This document shows positions 11,738 to 21,918 of a stretch of DNA of 64,000 nt, one piece after another. Position numbers and translations under genes: made by a program. The stretch lies in assembly GCF_958979055.1 (NCBI RefSeq), contig NC_084888.1, forward strand, positions 5,288,001 through 5,352,000, read 5' to 3'. Position 1 is the stretch's first letter. Each line of letters begins with the position of its first letter. This DNA is from Alnus glutinosa (Eukaryota; Streptophyta; Magnoliopsida; Fagales; Betulaceae). The notes beneath the pieces are model-generated. The model saw only the letters and a program-made list of their open reading frames with translations. It had not been told where the DNA came from and did no database searches.

Positions 11738-14148
11738 TTATTTGTCGCTCAACCAACATATAACCCATGCCCCATAACATGTACATGATAATCATAATTA
11801 TATTTATGCATCGGATAACATAACATAATAACAATATCATGAACTGCAAAGCAGAAAGCACATCTAGTACATAACTGTTAATCAACAATAAGAGCCATTT
11901 ACAAGTCTATCTATTTAAGGCTTCAAAAACATACCAGAATACTAGTTCTAATTACATACCTAAATACTAGTTCTAATTACATATCAAAATACTGGTTCTA
12001 CGAAATACATGTATCACACAGGACATGAGCCATATATAAAGACTATGAAAATAGGACATCCATGTCCAACCTAGCTACGACTCCAGCAAAATGCCTCAGT
12101 TGCAGTACCCCAAGTACAGAGCTACATGATCATCCTCTAAATCCGCTAAACCTGCAGCCAAAGAATCAGAGTCTGCACAGTTGTGGAGTTAACCACATCC
12201 GCACAGGTGAAATAATGAGTTCACATTTTCAATATAAAACATACCGAGATCTCAATGATATTAAACTGACTGAGTTTTCGCAAAAAAAAACCCGACTTTT
12301 CGCTTTAGCCTTACATACACTATAACAGCTACCAATTTTTACAAACTTTTGTCTTTTGAGAACACTTGTAACTGATACGGTAAACACCGGCTATTAAGAA
12401 AACATTAAAGCATACTATGTAGCTGAGAACATATATAGAAGCTCCAATTTCTTGGATACGTCTATATATAGACCCAACTGCAATAATACTTTTTAATCGG
12501 TGACTCAGACATATATACACGCGATAGCGCCATTACAGGTATACGCATACACATAGGCCTTGAGCTGAAAAATAGTGGCATCTCGCCTACTATACTGATA
12601 CACAAGTATTTACTTAAGTAATATCGGTATCTTGGCACATTGATGCTCGAAAGCATACTACACAAAGGTACTAATATCCCCAAGCTTAGGTAACGCAAGC
12701 ATCTCGGTCCATCAAGGCTCAATGCATTTTAGAAACACTAAATAAGGCATTTTGCTTAGCTATACAAAGACATTTGCATTATCAGAAATAGGTAACAACA
12801 TGCCTAAATACATTGAAGCTCATTCCCTTTGAACATCAGTGTGATCATGCGAGCACTATAGTGAAACTCTAATACGCAAGCATGTTTTTGCTGAAGAATA
12901 AATGACAACTTGCCTGGCTATACAAAGACATTAACATTACTAACCCTGAACAATGTAAACATCTAAGTACATCAAAACCCAATGCTATTAAAACCAGTTA
13001 TGCCAACTTTCATTAAAACAAATTTATTAAAACCCATAAAAGCAAACACTATTATGCATCCAAGTTGTGCCAAAGGGAAACCGGCCCCAAGGTCTAAACA
13101 AACAACGCCCCCGAGAACAATGACCCAAAGGTCTTTAACAACAATGTCACGAGGAACAATGGCACAAAGGTCTTCCAAGCCCTGCCAAAATGAGCACTGG
13201 CACAAAGGTCTTTTCCTAATTAATGTTTTATGCTCAAAACTCTATTTATTTCAGTTTCATGCTCAATGCTTTAAACAACAATGCTTTCTTAAATTAGTTA
13301 GCAATCCAATATATCATTTTCTAAATCACAGTTTTGCACTATTTAAATCCCAACAACAACAGTTAATAAGACTCCTTAAATCAACATTCAAATCATTCTT
13401 CTTATCAAATCTAAGTACTCATCAAAATTATTGATATATATCTCAACACAATGAAAAACTACTTAAAACATCCAAAATCATATAATTAACATATGTCGGT
13501 TCGGTTATGTAAAACAATATGTAATTTACAATTCTATAAATATATAAAAAATATATTTTCTCAGTGAGTAGAATACTTACTTTGGCTACGCGGACTCAAG
13601 CACTAAATTTCCTAGATAATCCCTCTGCAATGCGCCACTGTAAAATTACACATTGCACATTTAGTACTTTAGTTAACAAACATCCTAATTAGCACTTGAA
13701 TCGCTCAAGGCTATATAGTTGGAAAACCCATAATATTCTAAGGGTTCCATTTACACACCCAGTCACCCATAAGCCTTATTCACTAATTTAACCACAATAC
13801 AACTAGTCCAAAACATTTGTTTATGATTAAGCACCAAAAACACATTCTAACATATACCCCTAATATTAAACACTTCCTATAATTTATTTTCACTAACCCA
13901 AAACATAATAATGCTATCTAACCACAATAACAATAACTCACAAATCATATTCACTAACCTAATCACAATAAATATTAACCTGCTAACATAAATACTAACA
14001 CATTTAAAATAACATTAACCTATAAGAAAATCTTAGGATTAAACTCCCAAAATATCATTTAAACCAAATATCCATAAGTTAGGGTTTAAAACAACTTACC
14101 AAAAAATTTGCCCAAACAATACTCAGCATTTGTGGAATCTTTGCAAGC
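11738..14148. mobile_element. Inserted repetitive DNA splitting PCNA-like copy 2, possibly a long solo LTR
   Basis: About 2.4 kb of non-coding DNA that has no counterpart in the intact PCNA-like gene. It contains a duplicated phrase at 11938-12000 (actagttctaattacata), diverged direct repeats near 12740 and 12920 (ctatacaaagacatt), and a short tandem array at 13080-13215 with four copies of (c/a)aaaggtct spaced 37-39 bp. The general look (gtgaaataatgagttcac, later agtgagtagaatacttac) recalls long LTRs of plant gypsy elements. I did not find matching termini, a polypurine tract or any pol coding sequence, so the class is a guess. Confidence 0.35.
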
Positions 14149-14466
14149 TCCCACTTTTCTCTAGTTTTTTGTTTTTTTAATGATTTTTTATGGAAAAATA
14201 TTGATCTACGAAAATCCAACCGTCCAATCTTGAATTCAATTTCGGAAATGTGATCTACGAAGCCCGATCTACGTTTCTACCGATCGTTTTGAGGTAAATC
14301 GTTAAACTTGCATTTTTGAAGTAACGATTTACCTCAAAACGATCGGTAGAAACGTAGATCGGGCTTCGTAGATCACGTTTTCGAACTCGGATTCAAGATT
14401 GAACGGTTGGATTTTCGTGGATCAAGGTTTTTTTTAAAAAAAAAATGGGAATAGAGAAAAGTGGGA
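14149..14466. repeat. Large near-perfect inverted repeat (hairpin), 52-bp perfect core
   Basis: The arms 14201-14303 and 14323-14425 are reverse complements around a 19-nt loop. The inner 52 nt of each arm, from gatctacgaagcccgatcta to the loop, match without a mismatch. The outer part has a few differences (for example ccaaccgtccaatcttgaat against the complement of attcaagattgaacggttgg). Weaker pairing continues outward through A/T runs to cccacttttctct and agagaaaagtggg. The stem is more GC-rich than its surroundings. It could be a young foldback transposon or a hairpin-RNA locus feeding small-RNA production; the sequence alone does not decide. Confidence 0.75.
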
Positions 14467-15187
14467 AAAACTCACAATTTTCGGCCTGAAGCCGTCCGTT
14501 CTACTGAAAAGGCCATTCGGCCTTCTTGTTTTAAATGGCCATTCGGCCTTCTTGTTTTTAATGGCCATCTGGCCACTTTTTTTTATTTTATTTTTACTTT
14601 CCTTTATCTGATTCTTCCTTCCTTTCGTTTAACTTTTCCTTTTGATTTTATTTTCTCCTTTTTCTGTTTTTAACGTGGCCATCTATTTTATTTCAAATGA
14701 CTTTTTTCTCTTCTCTTTTAATGGTCAACATGCCTTGTCTTTCATTTGGCTTATTTTTATTTAATTTCTTATTTCATTTTATCTTATATTTCTTTTATAT
14801 TATTTCTATTCCATTCTTTTCTATTCTATTTTTCATTCTAATTTCCTTTTCTTTTGGACTTAAAAATATTCTTTTGTATTTTTAAGGACACTAAATTGAC
14901 TTTAATCAATTATTTACTCGAATTTTATATTTTAACCATTAAATAATGTCTCAGACATTACATGATTTAAACTTATAACCTCTACTCTGATACTATAATA
15001 AATTACAACTTATTCAAAAAGCTTAAAGTTTATAAGAAGGAGTAAATTTAATGATTTAGTCAATGCTTTAACATTTTTAGTAACACTAATGCCTATAGGA
15101 CTTGTTTCTGACTCGTCCGGTAGTACTTGTCCAGGTCGATCTCCTTTCATTCAAGTAAATTCCATATTCCATAGTCCTTTCACGCAA
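14467..15187. other. AT-rich region with short tandem motif and TRIM-like primer-binding remnant
   Basis: At 14509-14577 there are three copies of a short unit, ggccattcggccttcttgtt and variants, ending ggccatctggcc. Then comes about 330 bp of T-rich low-complexity DNA. On the minus strand near 14978-14995, tagtatcagagtagagg resembles the initiator-Met tRNA primer-binding site of LTR elements. It is preceded by a segment like LTR ends seen near 19200, so a decayed TRIM/LTR remnant is likely at about 14970-15080. No gene is seen. Confidence 0.35.
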
Positions 15188-15700
15188 TGATCCAATTCAC
15201 AATTAGACAATTTTTTAAAAGATCCAATGCATAAACAAACACCACAAAATCTATTCATTTTTAATGTGTGTCAACCCTGGCCTGATATTACTCAAGAAAA
15301 GCATACATTTCAGCGGGAATTAAGCTTTCAAGAAATCTACACAAGCTGGCAGAAAAAAGTTCCAAGAAATGTTTTTACAAGAGACCTGATTTCATTACTG
15401 CCAAGAAATAGGCTTTATAAATGAAAAACCACAAGAAATTGAGTGAGAGGTGCGTACTGTCATTCCTAAACGTAATTTGGATCCAGCAGCTGGGCTCAAC
15501 ATCCCAGCCATAAAAGGTGGTCTCCTCCCCCTTCTCCTCCTGATCACTGATTACTAAGCGCATTATATCGTGCAAGCGAGAGAGATTGACACAACCGATC
15601 CCTTCGCCGTTGCAGACAAAGTGCTGGAAGTCTGATGATTGGAATTGCAGAACCCCCATGAAAATTCTGTCAGTTTTCAGGACCATCAGCGCTATCCTGT
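15188..15700 (-). pseudogene. PCNA-like copy 2, fragment B (partial exon 1 and intron 1)
   Basis: Reading on the minus strand from about 15700, this matches the PCNA-like exon 1 from the GITMMAL region onward: TDRIFMGVLQFQSSDFQHF, then GCVNLSRLHDIM and WIQITFRN, then the same intron-1 sequence (acaagaaattgagtgagagg, aatctactcatttttaatgtg and so on). The N-terminal 36 or so codons are missing: homology begins abruptly at 15700, where LINE-derived sequence abuts. Exon 2 is also missing. Compared with the intact gene it carries many replacements and small indels. It is a decayed duplicate, not a functional gene. Confidence 0.8.
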
Positions 15701-16250
15701 AATCTTAGGTTGCAACAAAGTTCTACAGCACATAAAGCCGCTTGAGCTTCAACCACCGCTAGTTCCTGGCTTCTTGCCTTACACATATGGGAAATGATAA
15801 ATATACAACCCCATCACAACTTTGGCACAACCCCCACTCACAATGAGGTGGGGGCCCATACACGTGAGCCCCACCTCATTGTGAGTGAGTTGTGCCAAAG
15901 TTGTACAAAAGAGTTGTACCCCAATCATCTCCCTACACATATAGTCTGACATTTAGCCGTGATAACCTGCCCTTCACAATCTCTTACAATAATTCCAATA
16001 TACATGCGCATATTTTTGGAGTCAATGACTACATTCCAATTAATTTTATACATACCATTGGGTGGTGCTTTTCACATTTCTATGGTAGAATTCTCATTAG
16101 GGGTCAAAACTTGTACATCTCTAACATTAGCCTCTGAATATTCTTTTAAAGCTTGGTCAGCTTCAGAGATTAATTTGTTTGGGTGGGTTAACACCCCCAT
16201 GCACCATTGTGTTTTTGCGGAACCAGATTTTACGGGCTAAAACTGCAAAA
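15701..16250 (-). mobile_element. LINE fragment with RNase H-like domain, interrupted by a hairpin MITE
   Basis: On the minus strand, translation gives pieces of the RNase H-like (RVT_3) domain found at the 3' end of plant L1-type LINEs: APPNGMYKINWNVVIDS, then GIIVRDCEGQVITAK and, after the hairpin, QELAVVEAQAALCAVEL. Upstream is linker-like sequence (WFRKNTMVHGG). There is at least one stop codon before the domain, and the frame is broken by a 116-bp hairpin insertion at 15804-15919. The fragment directly abuts the truncated PCNA-like exon 1. Confidence 0.6.
15804..15919. repeat. Short hairpin MITE
   Basis: A palindromic insertion: left arm acaactttggcacaaccccc then actcacaatgaggtgggg, right arm ccccacctcattgtgagt then agttgtgccaaagttgt, around a loop of about 14 nt (cccatacacgtgag). 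It sits inside the LINE RNase H fragment, so it arrived later. Outer ends pair as tacaac and gttgta. Confidence 0.7.
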
Positions 16251-16871
16251 AGACATATCTCATATGGGCTAGTTACATCTTCCCATTATATACTCCAATA
16301 ACTCAACAAAGTTATTTCTATTCACTGAGCTCTTCTATATCTTAGTTTCACATGCACCGTATAGTAGATAGTATTTCGCTTATGGTTAAAAATGAAAATA
16401 GTACTTTCATCCAAAATCCATCTATAAAATTTACAGAAGTCTACTTCAACCCAATAAAATATTGACATGTGGCCATATGTCCTACTAAAAATTAAAAAAA
16501 CTCACTAAAAATTGAAAAAAATGTAAAAACACTAAAAAATTAAAAAAAAAAAAAGCTTTTTTAAAAAAGAGGGTCGCTCTCGAGCCACACCATTTTGCTT
16601 TTTTGGAGTGGTTCGCCTACCCCAAATTGCCAGATAGGGTGACCGAAACCACCTAATGCCCTTCAAAGTGACTGAACCAGGCCAACCCTAATTTTTTTAT
16701 TTTTTTATTTTTATTTTTTGGCTTTAAGTGAGTCACCCCCAAAATGCTTATAGGGGTAGCCGAACCATCTCCAAAGGCCTCGGGTAACTCCTTTTTGTCT
16801 TTTTTGTTTTAGTACTTTAACAAATTTCATCACATAAGTTTTCCAACAAAATTAATTGAAAAAAAAAAGAG

Positions 16872-16947
<76 letters not shown>

Positions 16948-17255
16948 TTCCACGGGAATCATGAAACTAGAGCCCATTATTAATTTCTTCACAACAATTT
17001 TCCCTACAAATTAATTGTAAAAAAGAGAAAAAGAAAAAGAAAGAAAGTTCATAAATATATTGCTCCTTGCTTTTTGCTATAAAGACATCAATATATAACT
17101 TCTCAAATCAGCTTACAAACTCAAAATAATTTGTGAACAAGTTTGACTAGAATTTCAAAAATATGAGAGGGTCGTCTTCACCCAATATTTTTTTTTTTGA
17201 TTAATTAATTAAGAACTCTGAAAGACAGGGAGGCCGGAACCATTCAAAGTGCCTT
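16251..17255. other. Intergenic DNA downstream of PLIM2, with MITE-like segment and long AT microsatellite
   Basis: The stretch 16570-16790 contains GC-richer phrases such as gagtggttcgcctacccc, shared with other places in the window and probably part of a MITE family. A (TA) microsatellite of about 68 bp runs from 16874 to 16942. The 3'UTR of PLIM2 should lie just left of 17256; no clear poly(A) signal was fixed. Confidence 0.5.
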
Positions 17256-19590
17256 CTAAGATTGCTCATTTGTTTTGTCCTCGGCTTCCGGCTTTGGCTC
17301 CGGCTCCGCAGGAGGCGGCGTGGCATTCTTCTTGTGCGCAGCGGCAGCCTGGAGGACGTGGTGGTAGTTTCCTTTCTCCATGAAGAGCTGAGCAAAATGG
17401 TGCTTGCAGTAGAGGACTCCATCAAGAGAAGCATAGGAACAATGTGTAAGAGGGCACCCACCGTGAGCACACCTGAAGCATGACTTGTGGAAACATTCTC
17501 CTTCCATTGCCACCTTGTAAGGTAAAGCGAAAAAGCTAAAGGGTTAACTTTGTTTAAGGCGTCAAAATCATAGCTTGTTTCAAAAGCTTAAACGGATAGG
17601 AAAATATAGACTAAAATTGGATGAATTTACAGAGACAAAGCTTGAATTCAAGACCTTTACTCCGATGCCATCACTAACTTTGTATTCTTTCGAACCCCGT
17701 TCCGTTATTCACCTTTCATTTTACCCATTCTTATCGGTTTAAGTTTTTAGGATAATCGGTATTTAATACAAGAAAACAATACTAACACATTTCATTAATT
17801 TATGGCCTTGTGTTCTTCAGCTTGTGGCCTAAATTAAAGAACTTGTTCCTCATTGATTTAGATCACCAACCTTGTCTAGAGGATACACAGTTTTCGAGCA
17901 AGTGGTGCATTTGTCTAGGGTTCCACTGAACATGGAAGAGAGTTTGCTTGGAGCTCTGGCCTATAAAAGATATCACATTTTGTATGTTATTCTCAATGAA
18001 AAAAAAAAATAGAAAAATGTTCAATTTGTATATAGATTTGGATGTCCCATGAGATATTTTTTTTGCATTGAGAGGCATCCCCCAGAAAAGAAAATAAAAA
18101 AAACAGCGTTTTGATTCACAGGACATCCAAACAGTACTCTAAGCTCATAGACATGCAGGATGAATATACCAGATCGCCATGCCTCTCAGAAGACTTTGCT
18201 GCATAATACAGGTTAGGTTACCGTTAGCCACCCAGATACAAATGTCATCTATATATATATAATTTTTGTAAAACATCAAGATATAATGGCCTGAAAGAGA
18301 AATCTTACGTGCAAAATTCTTGCTGAAATTGCCAGATTCCTTGAAAAGTTGCTCGAAATGAGGTTTGCAGTATAGGACTCCATCCATGGAGGAGTAGCTG
18401 CTCATCTGCAAATTATGGGATGGTTAATTAGCGCCACTGATGTTGCTTTATGTATTTGCTCCTTCAGGATGATACTAAAACCAAATTTGTGACTAATATT
18501 ACTGAAAATAACTTTCTAAGACACTCTTTCGAGTTTGTATCACGAGCTGATAGGCGTGATATTTTGCTACATCAAACTACCATTTTGTGTCAAAAACACC
18601 TATCCGTCAGTTTCGTCCGTTAGAATGGATGAAAAAGTAGTAATGTATCTTGCACGTGACCATTTTGACCAAAATCTTTCTAAAATACCCATTTTTCTCC
18701 TTAAAAAGAAGAAGAAGAATAAACTAAAATAAAGAATCAATTATCTCCTAATAAAAATAACATAATTTCTTTTTTTTTTTAAAAAAGTCCGAGAGGAGTC
18801 GTTCGGCTACCCAAAATAGAAAGGGGGATGATTGGCTTGACCACCCCAAAAAGTAAATGAGAGTAGTTGAACATCTCCCACTGTGTGGGGGTGGATCAGT
18901 TATCCCTAGAAGCAAAAAGTTATATGTTCAGATTTTTTTAAGGGTAAATATAGTTTTTCAATGGTGAAAGTGAGGTTATTTTTGGAAGATTTTGATTAAA
19001 TTGGTCACGTGCAAAGTACTGACAACTTTTCCATCCATTCTAATGTTTGACACTTACGGTGGGGCTTTTTTTTTTTACACAAAACGGCAATTTGGTGTAA
19101 CCAAATGTCACACCTGGCAATTCGTATGACTAACTCGAAAGCAGGTGATAGTTCAAGGGCTTTAAGTATATTTACTCCTTAAATTATTAAATTCATCATT
19201 TTCTATCAGCTTAACTTTTTAGGATAAATGACGATTTAACATGGTATTAGAGCCGATTTTGAGATACTTTGTTTCCGTTAAATATTTCATGTATTTGGTC
19301 TCACACATGAGAAGAGTATTAAGATATAAATGATTAAATTCATCATATTTTCTGGTGATTCAACAGAAACCAACTTTAAAAGTAACCCAAGTACCTAATG
19401 TTTCATGGCTATTGGTTTTGATCTACCAAGAGAAAACATGCATAATTACATCTCTAAATTATATTATTTATCACGATGTCAATTGCATTGGAATTAAGCA
19501 AAATAAAAGAAGCTAAAAGTGAAACAGCAGAAGAAAATATGGTTCAAAAAAGAGAAGACATTATTGAAATATTGAGAGTTGATACTTGAT

Positions 19591-19621
<31 letters not shown>

Positions 19622-19778
19622 AAGTGATTCGAGATATATATACCGAAAGAAATCCTTTGCAATGGCTGCATTTGAAGCAGGATTTATGATAAGGTACCCC
19701 TTCAAGGGACATCATATCAACCACATAGACAGTCTTATCACAAGCCTTGCATTTATCCAGAGTTCCTGTGAATGCCAT
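17256..19778 (-). CDS. PLIM2: PLIM2-type LIM domain protein (actin-bundling)
   Basis: Two-LIM plant CRP homologue. This family binds and bundles F-actin, and the PLIM2 branch acts mainly in pollen. Five coding exons (minus): 19644-19778, 18309-18405, 18170-18198, 17871-17960 and 17256-17513, giving 202 residues in frame. LIM1 covers residues about 8-68: [13 protein letters not shown], then [10 protein letters not shown], and [16 protein letters not shown]2 covers residues about 105-165: [26 protein letters not shown], and [13 protein letters not shown]. The linker [15 protein letters not shown] is partly encoded by the 29-nt exon, without which the frame breaks. The C-terminus is a short Pro/Glu-rich tail as in PLIM2 proteins. 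The start is the ATG of [15 protein letters not shown]. Intron 1 begins with a C27 run (G27 on the plus strand) only 22 bp from the donor. Confidence 0.95.
18170..18198 (-). other. PLIM2: 29-nt micro-exon of PLIM2
   Basis: Flanked by attatgcag on the acceptor side and gtatattc on the donor side (minus strand). It completes the codon left open by exon 2 (phase 1) and returns to phase 0, yielding [11 protein letters not shown] between the LIM domains. Other PLIM2/WLIM proteins have a linker of the same type there (SERxNE-TRAPSK), which supports the exon. Confidence 0.85.
18527..19145. mobile_element. MITE with long imperfect terminal inverted repeats in PLIM2 intron 1
   Basis: The left arm (cgagtttgtatcacgagctg, then cattttgtgtcaaaaacacc, gttagaatggatgaaaaagt, gcacgtgaccattttgacca) is mirrored by the right arm (attaaattggtcacgtgcaa, acttttccatccattctaat, acacaaaacggcaatttggt, cgtatgactaactcgaaagc). 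Arms are about 160-190 bp. The centre has a T-rich tract and the GC-richer phrase gagtcgttcggctaccc. There is no coding capacity, and the exact ends and target duplication are unresolved. Confidence 0.6.
19160..19380 (+). mobile_element. TRIM/LTR-end remnant
   Basis: An LTR-end-like segment (attaaattcatcattttcta, then aacttttta) is followed at 19241 by atggtattagagccg, which matches a degenerate initiator-Met tRNA primer-binding site (TGGTATCAGAGCC). A similar phrase, gattaaattcatcatatttt, recurs at 19330. No coding sequence. It lies in PLIM2 intron 1 next to the MITE. Confidence 0.4.
19595..19621. repeat. G27 homopolymer run next to the PLIM2 exon-1 donor
   Basis: Twenty-seven consecutive G on the plus strand (C27 in the PLIM2 transcript), 22 bp inside intron 1 from the 5' splice site at 19643. 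Such runs are rare in plant genomes. The length may also be affected by sequencing or assembly error. Confidence 0.9.
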
Positions 19779-20735
19779 TCTTTTCTTCTTCTTCTTCTTC
19801 TTTTTCCTTTTTCCTTTTTTCTTTTTTTCCCAATTTTTTTTAAGGCAAATATGTGAAACTTGGAAAGCTCTTGAAGATGAAGATGAAGATGAAGATGAAG
19901 ATGTATTCTTTTGCTCTAGTTCAGGTTGTCTGAGGATCAAAGGGAAGCTCAACAAGAAGGCTCCGAGCTCGTTGCCTGTACCTCAGACAAATAGGAGTGA
20001 GCAAAGTCTTTGATTTGTCTACACGAAACCAATTTATATCAGATTAAGACGGATCTTTTCATGCTTGTAAATGGTTGACAAGTGATTGGAGATCCCAATA
20101 TTACGAGGTACATATGGAAAACTAATGGTGTAATTGTAGATAACCCGAATAAATTGGAGTAAAATAAGGCTGGTGCTATGACCTTTTCAAATATATATAT
20201 ATATATACACACACGAGTGTGTGAAAAATGTATATTGATGGTCCTAATCGTACGAGTCAACCACTTATTTGGGATGACCGACCATCCCATAAATCTGTAA
20301 GGGTGGTCCGGCCACCCCCTTTAGGCTGTTAGTCAAAAAAGCTCATTATTTATTTATTTTTTATTTAAAAAACTAAAAATAGAATGACATGGCAGAAGCA
20401 TAATGATTGATTTAATGGAACTAATGCAATTATAAAAAGGGATCCTGGTCCTAAGAAAAGATATCCTAGATTCCTAATTAATTGGTTCAAGGACCTTTGT
20501 ACAATTTTATACATGATAAAATAAAATTTTAAATTTATTTTCACACATTGAAAGCCTGCGCAAAAAGAAATAAAAAAAGAAGACAAGTACATTAAAAATT
20601 GAAAGAAAATTAAGATTTTATTTTCTTCAGTTATCAATTGCTCATAATCACTTACCAGTTGTTGAATTAGGCTAAAAAATCATAGTCTAAGAACATCCGA
20701 CTCTGTTTTTCTCTTGTTTTCTAAAAATTTGTTGC
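19779..20735. other. PLIM2: Upstream region of PLIM2
   Basis: Directly upstream of the start on the minus strand is an A/G-rich leader (GAAGAAGAAGAAG and AAAAAGAAAAAAGG), then an exon-like stretch with (GAT)n repeats seen as TCATCTTCATCTTC. The true 5'UTR and promoter should be here. A (TA)/(CA) microsatellite sits at 20190-20222, and a fragment of the ggtcggccacccc MITE family at 20265-20330. No further gene is recognised. Confidence 0.4.
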
Positions 20736-20752
20736 AAAATATACATTCAAAA

Positions 20753-21797
20753 TTTTCTATGGCTGGATCAGTAGCATCCGGACGGTTATCTCTTAGATAG
20801 ATATGGCTATAGATTGATCTATGATTCTGGTTTTCCCATTAACTCTAGACTTCATACTATTATTAAAGAAGGGAATTGGTATTGGCCTGCAGCTCGATCG
20901 GATGATTTAGTTGCTATTCAGAGCCAGCTTCATGATGTGGAGATTGGTATAGATGATATGCCTATATGAGATTCTAGTGATGGAAAATATTCTTGTGCTG
21001 ATGCTTGGAGGAAGATGAGAACTGTCTACCCGGTAGTTAAATGGTGGAAATTGGTTTGGTATCCTTTGTCCATTCCTAAACACTCATTTTTTCTTTGGTT
21101 AGTGTTTAGGGATGCTTTGGTTACTAAATATAAAATGTGTTGTTGGGGATTTTCTGGAAATATCCTCTGTCCTTTTTGTTATGGGGGAATGGAGAGTCGT
21201 GACCATCTTTTTTTCAAATGCAGCTTTAGTTGCCGCATATGGATTCATATCATGGCTGAGTGCTCTTTGATAAATGTTCCGGTGGAATGGGATTGTATTG
21301 AGAGTTGGGGTAATACCATGTTGATTGGGAAGAGTCTTAAGGCTTGCTTGGGTAGATTGTGTTTGGGAGCCACAGTTTATCACTTATGGAGGCACAGAAA
21401 TGATTTGATTCACTTAAAGATTCCTAGATCTGAAGAAGCTATTTTGGCTCAGATCAAGTGGGATGTGAGGGTCCGGGTGATAGCTCAAGGCAGATTTAAG
21501 AAGCTTACCTATAATGCAAAACTTGTGGATAAATGGAACCTACAACATCTGATGTAGATGTTCTGTAGATTGATTGTGTGTATTTGGTGGATTGTTTTTT
21601 GTTTGTTTTGGTCTTGACTTGTTGTTTGGACTGGGCTTGTCTTGTTGCCTTTTGGTTTGTTGCAGTTGGTTTTTAAGGTGTTTAGGCTTGTATTCTGGCC
21701 TTTGGTTTGGTTTTTGATTGGTTTTTGAGTTCTAGTTTATCTAGAGTGTAGTTGGTTGTTGATCAATAAAGATTTCATTCATCGAAAAAAAAAAAAA
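20753..21797 (+). mobile_element. 5'-truncated LINE with zf-RVT domain and target-site duplications
   Basis: A non-LTR retrotransposon remnant of about 1.05 kb. The open frame 21015-21557 (180 residues) encodes the zinc-binding reverse transcriptase domain at the C-terminus of plant LINE ORF2: WYPLSIPKHSFFLWLVFRDA, then CPFCYGGMESRDHLFFKC and YHLWRHRNDLIH. The DNA upstream (20760-21010) reads as further ORF2 sequence but is broken by stops. The element ends in an A13 tail at 21785-21797. The same 14-bp sequence, aatatacattcaaa, lies at both ends (20738-20751 and 21796-21809), an exact target-site duplication. It sits between PLIM2 and the AtuA-like gene. Confidence 0.9.
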
Positions 21798-21918
21798 TAT
21801 ACATTCAAATTGTAGCTCCAAAGGCAAAGTTTCATAACACTTATTTGGAAGACAAAGTTTACCATTAGATTTGTGTATAACAGATTGACAATAATAATAG
21901 GGGAAGGAAGCCAGCTAA

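Noticed and set aside
12062-12325. 87-codon plus-strand frame
   Set aside because: It lies in repetitive LTR-like DNA and has no recognisable domain or codon pattern.
12982-13434. 150-codon plus-strand frame
   Set aside because: Created by a short tandem repeat with aaaggtct units and low-complexity sequence; no similarity recognised.
17863-18126. 87-codon frame opposite in phase across PLIM2 exon 4
   Set aside because: It reads the LIM2 exon in the wrong frame; the correct frame is set by the 29-nt micro-exon.
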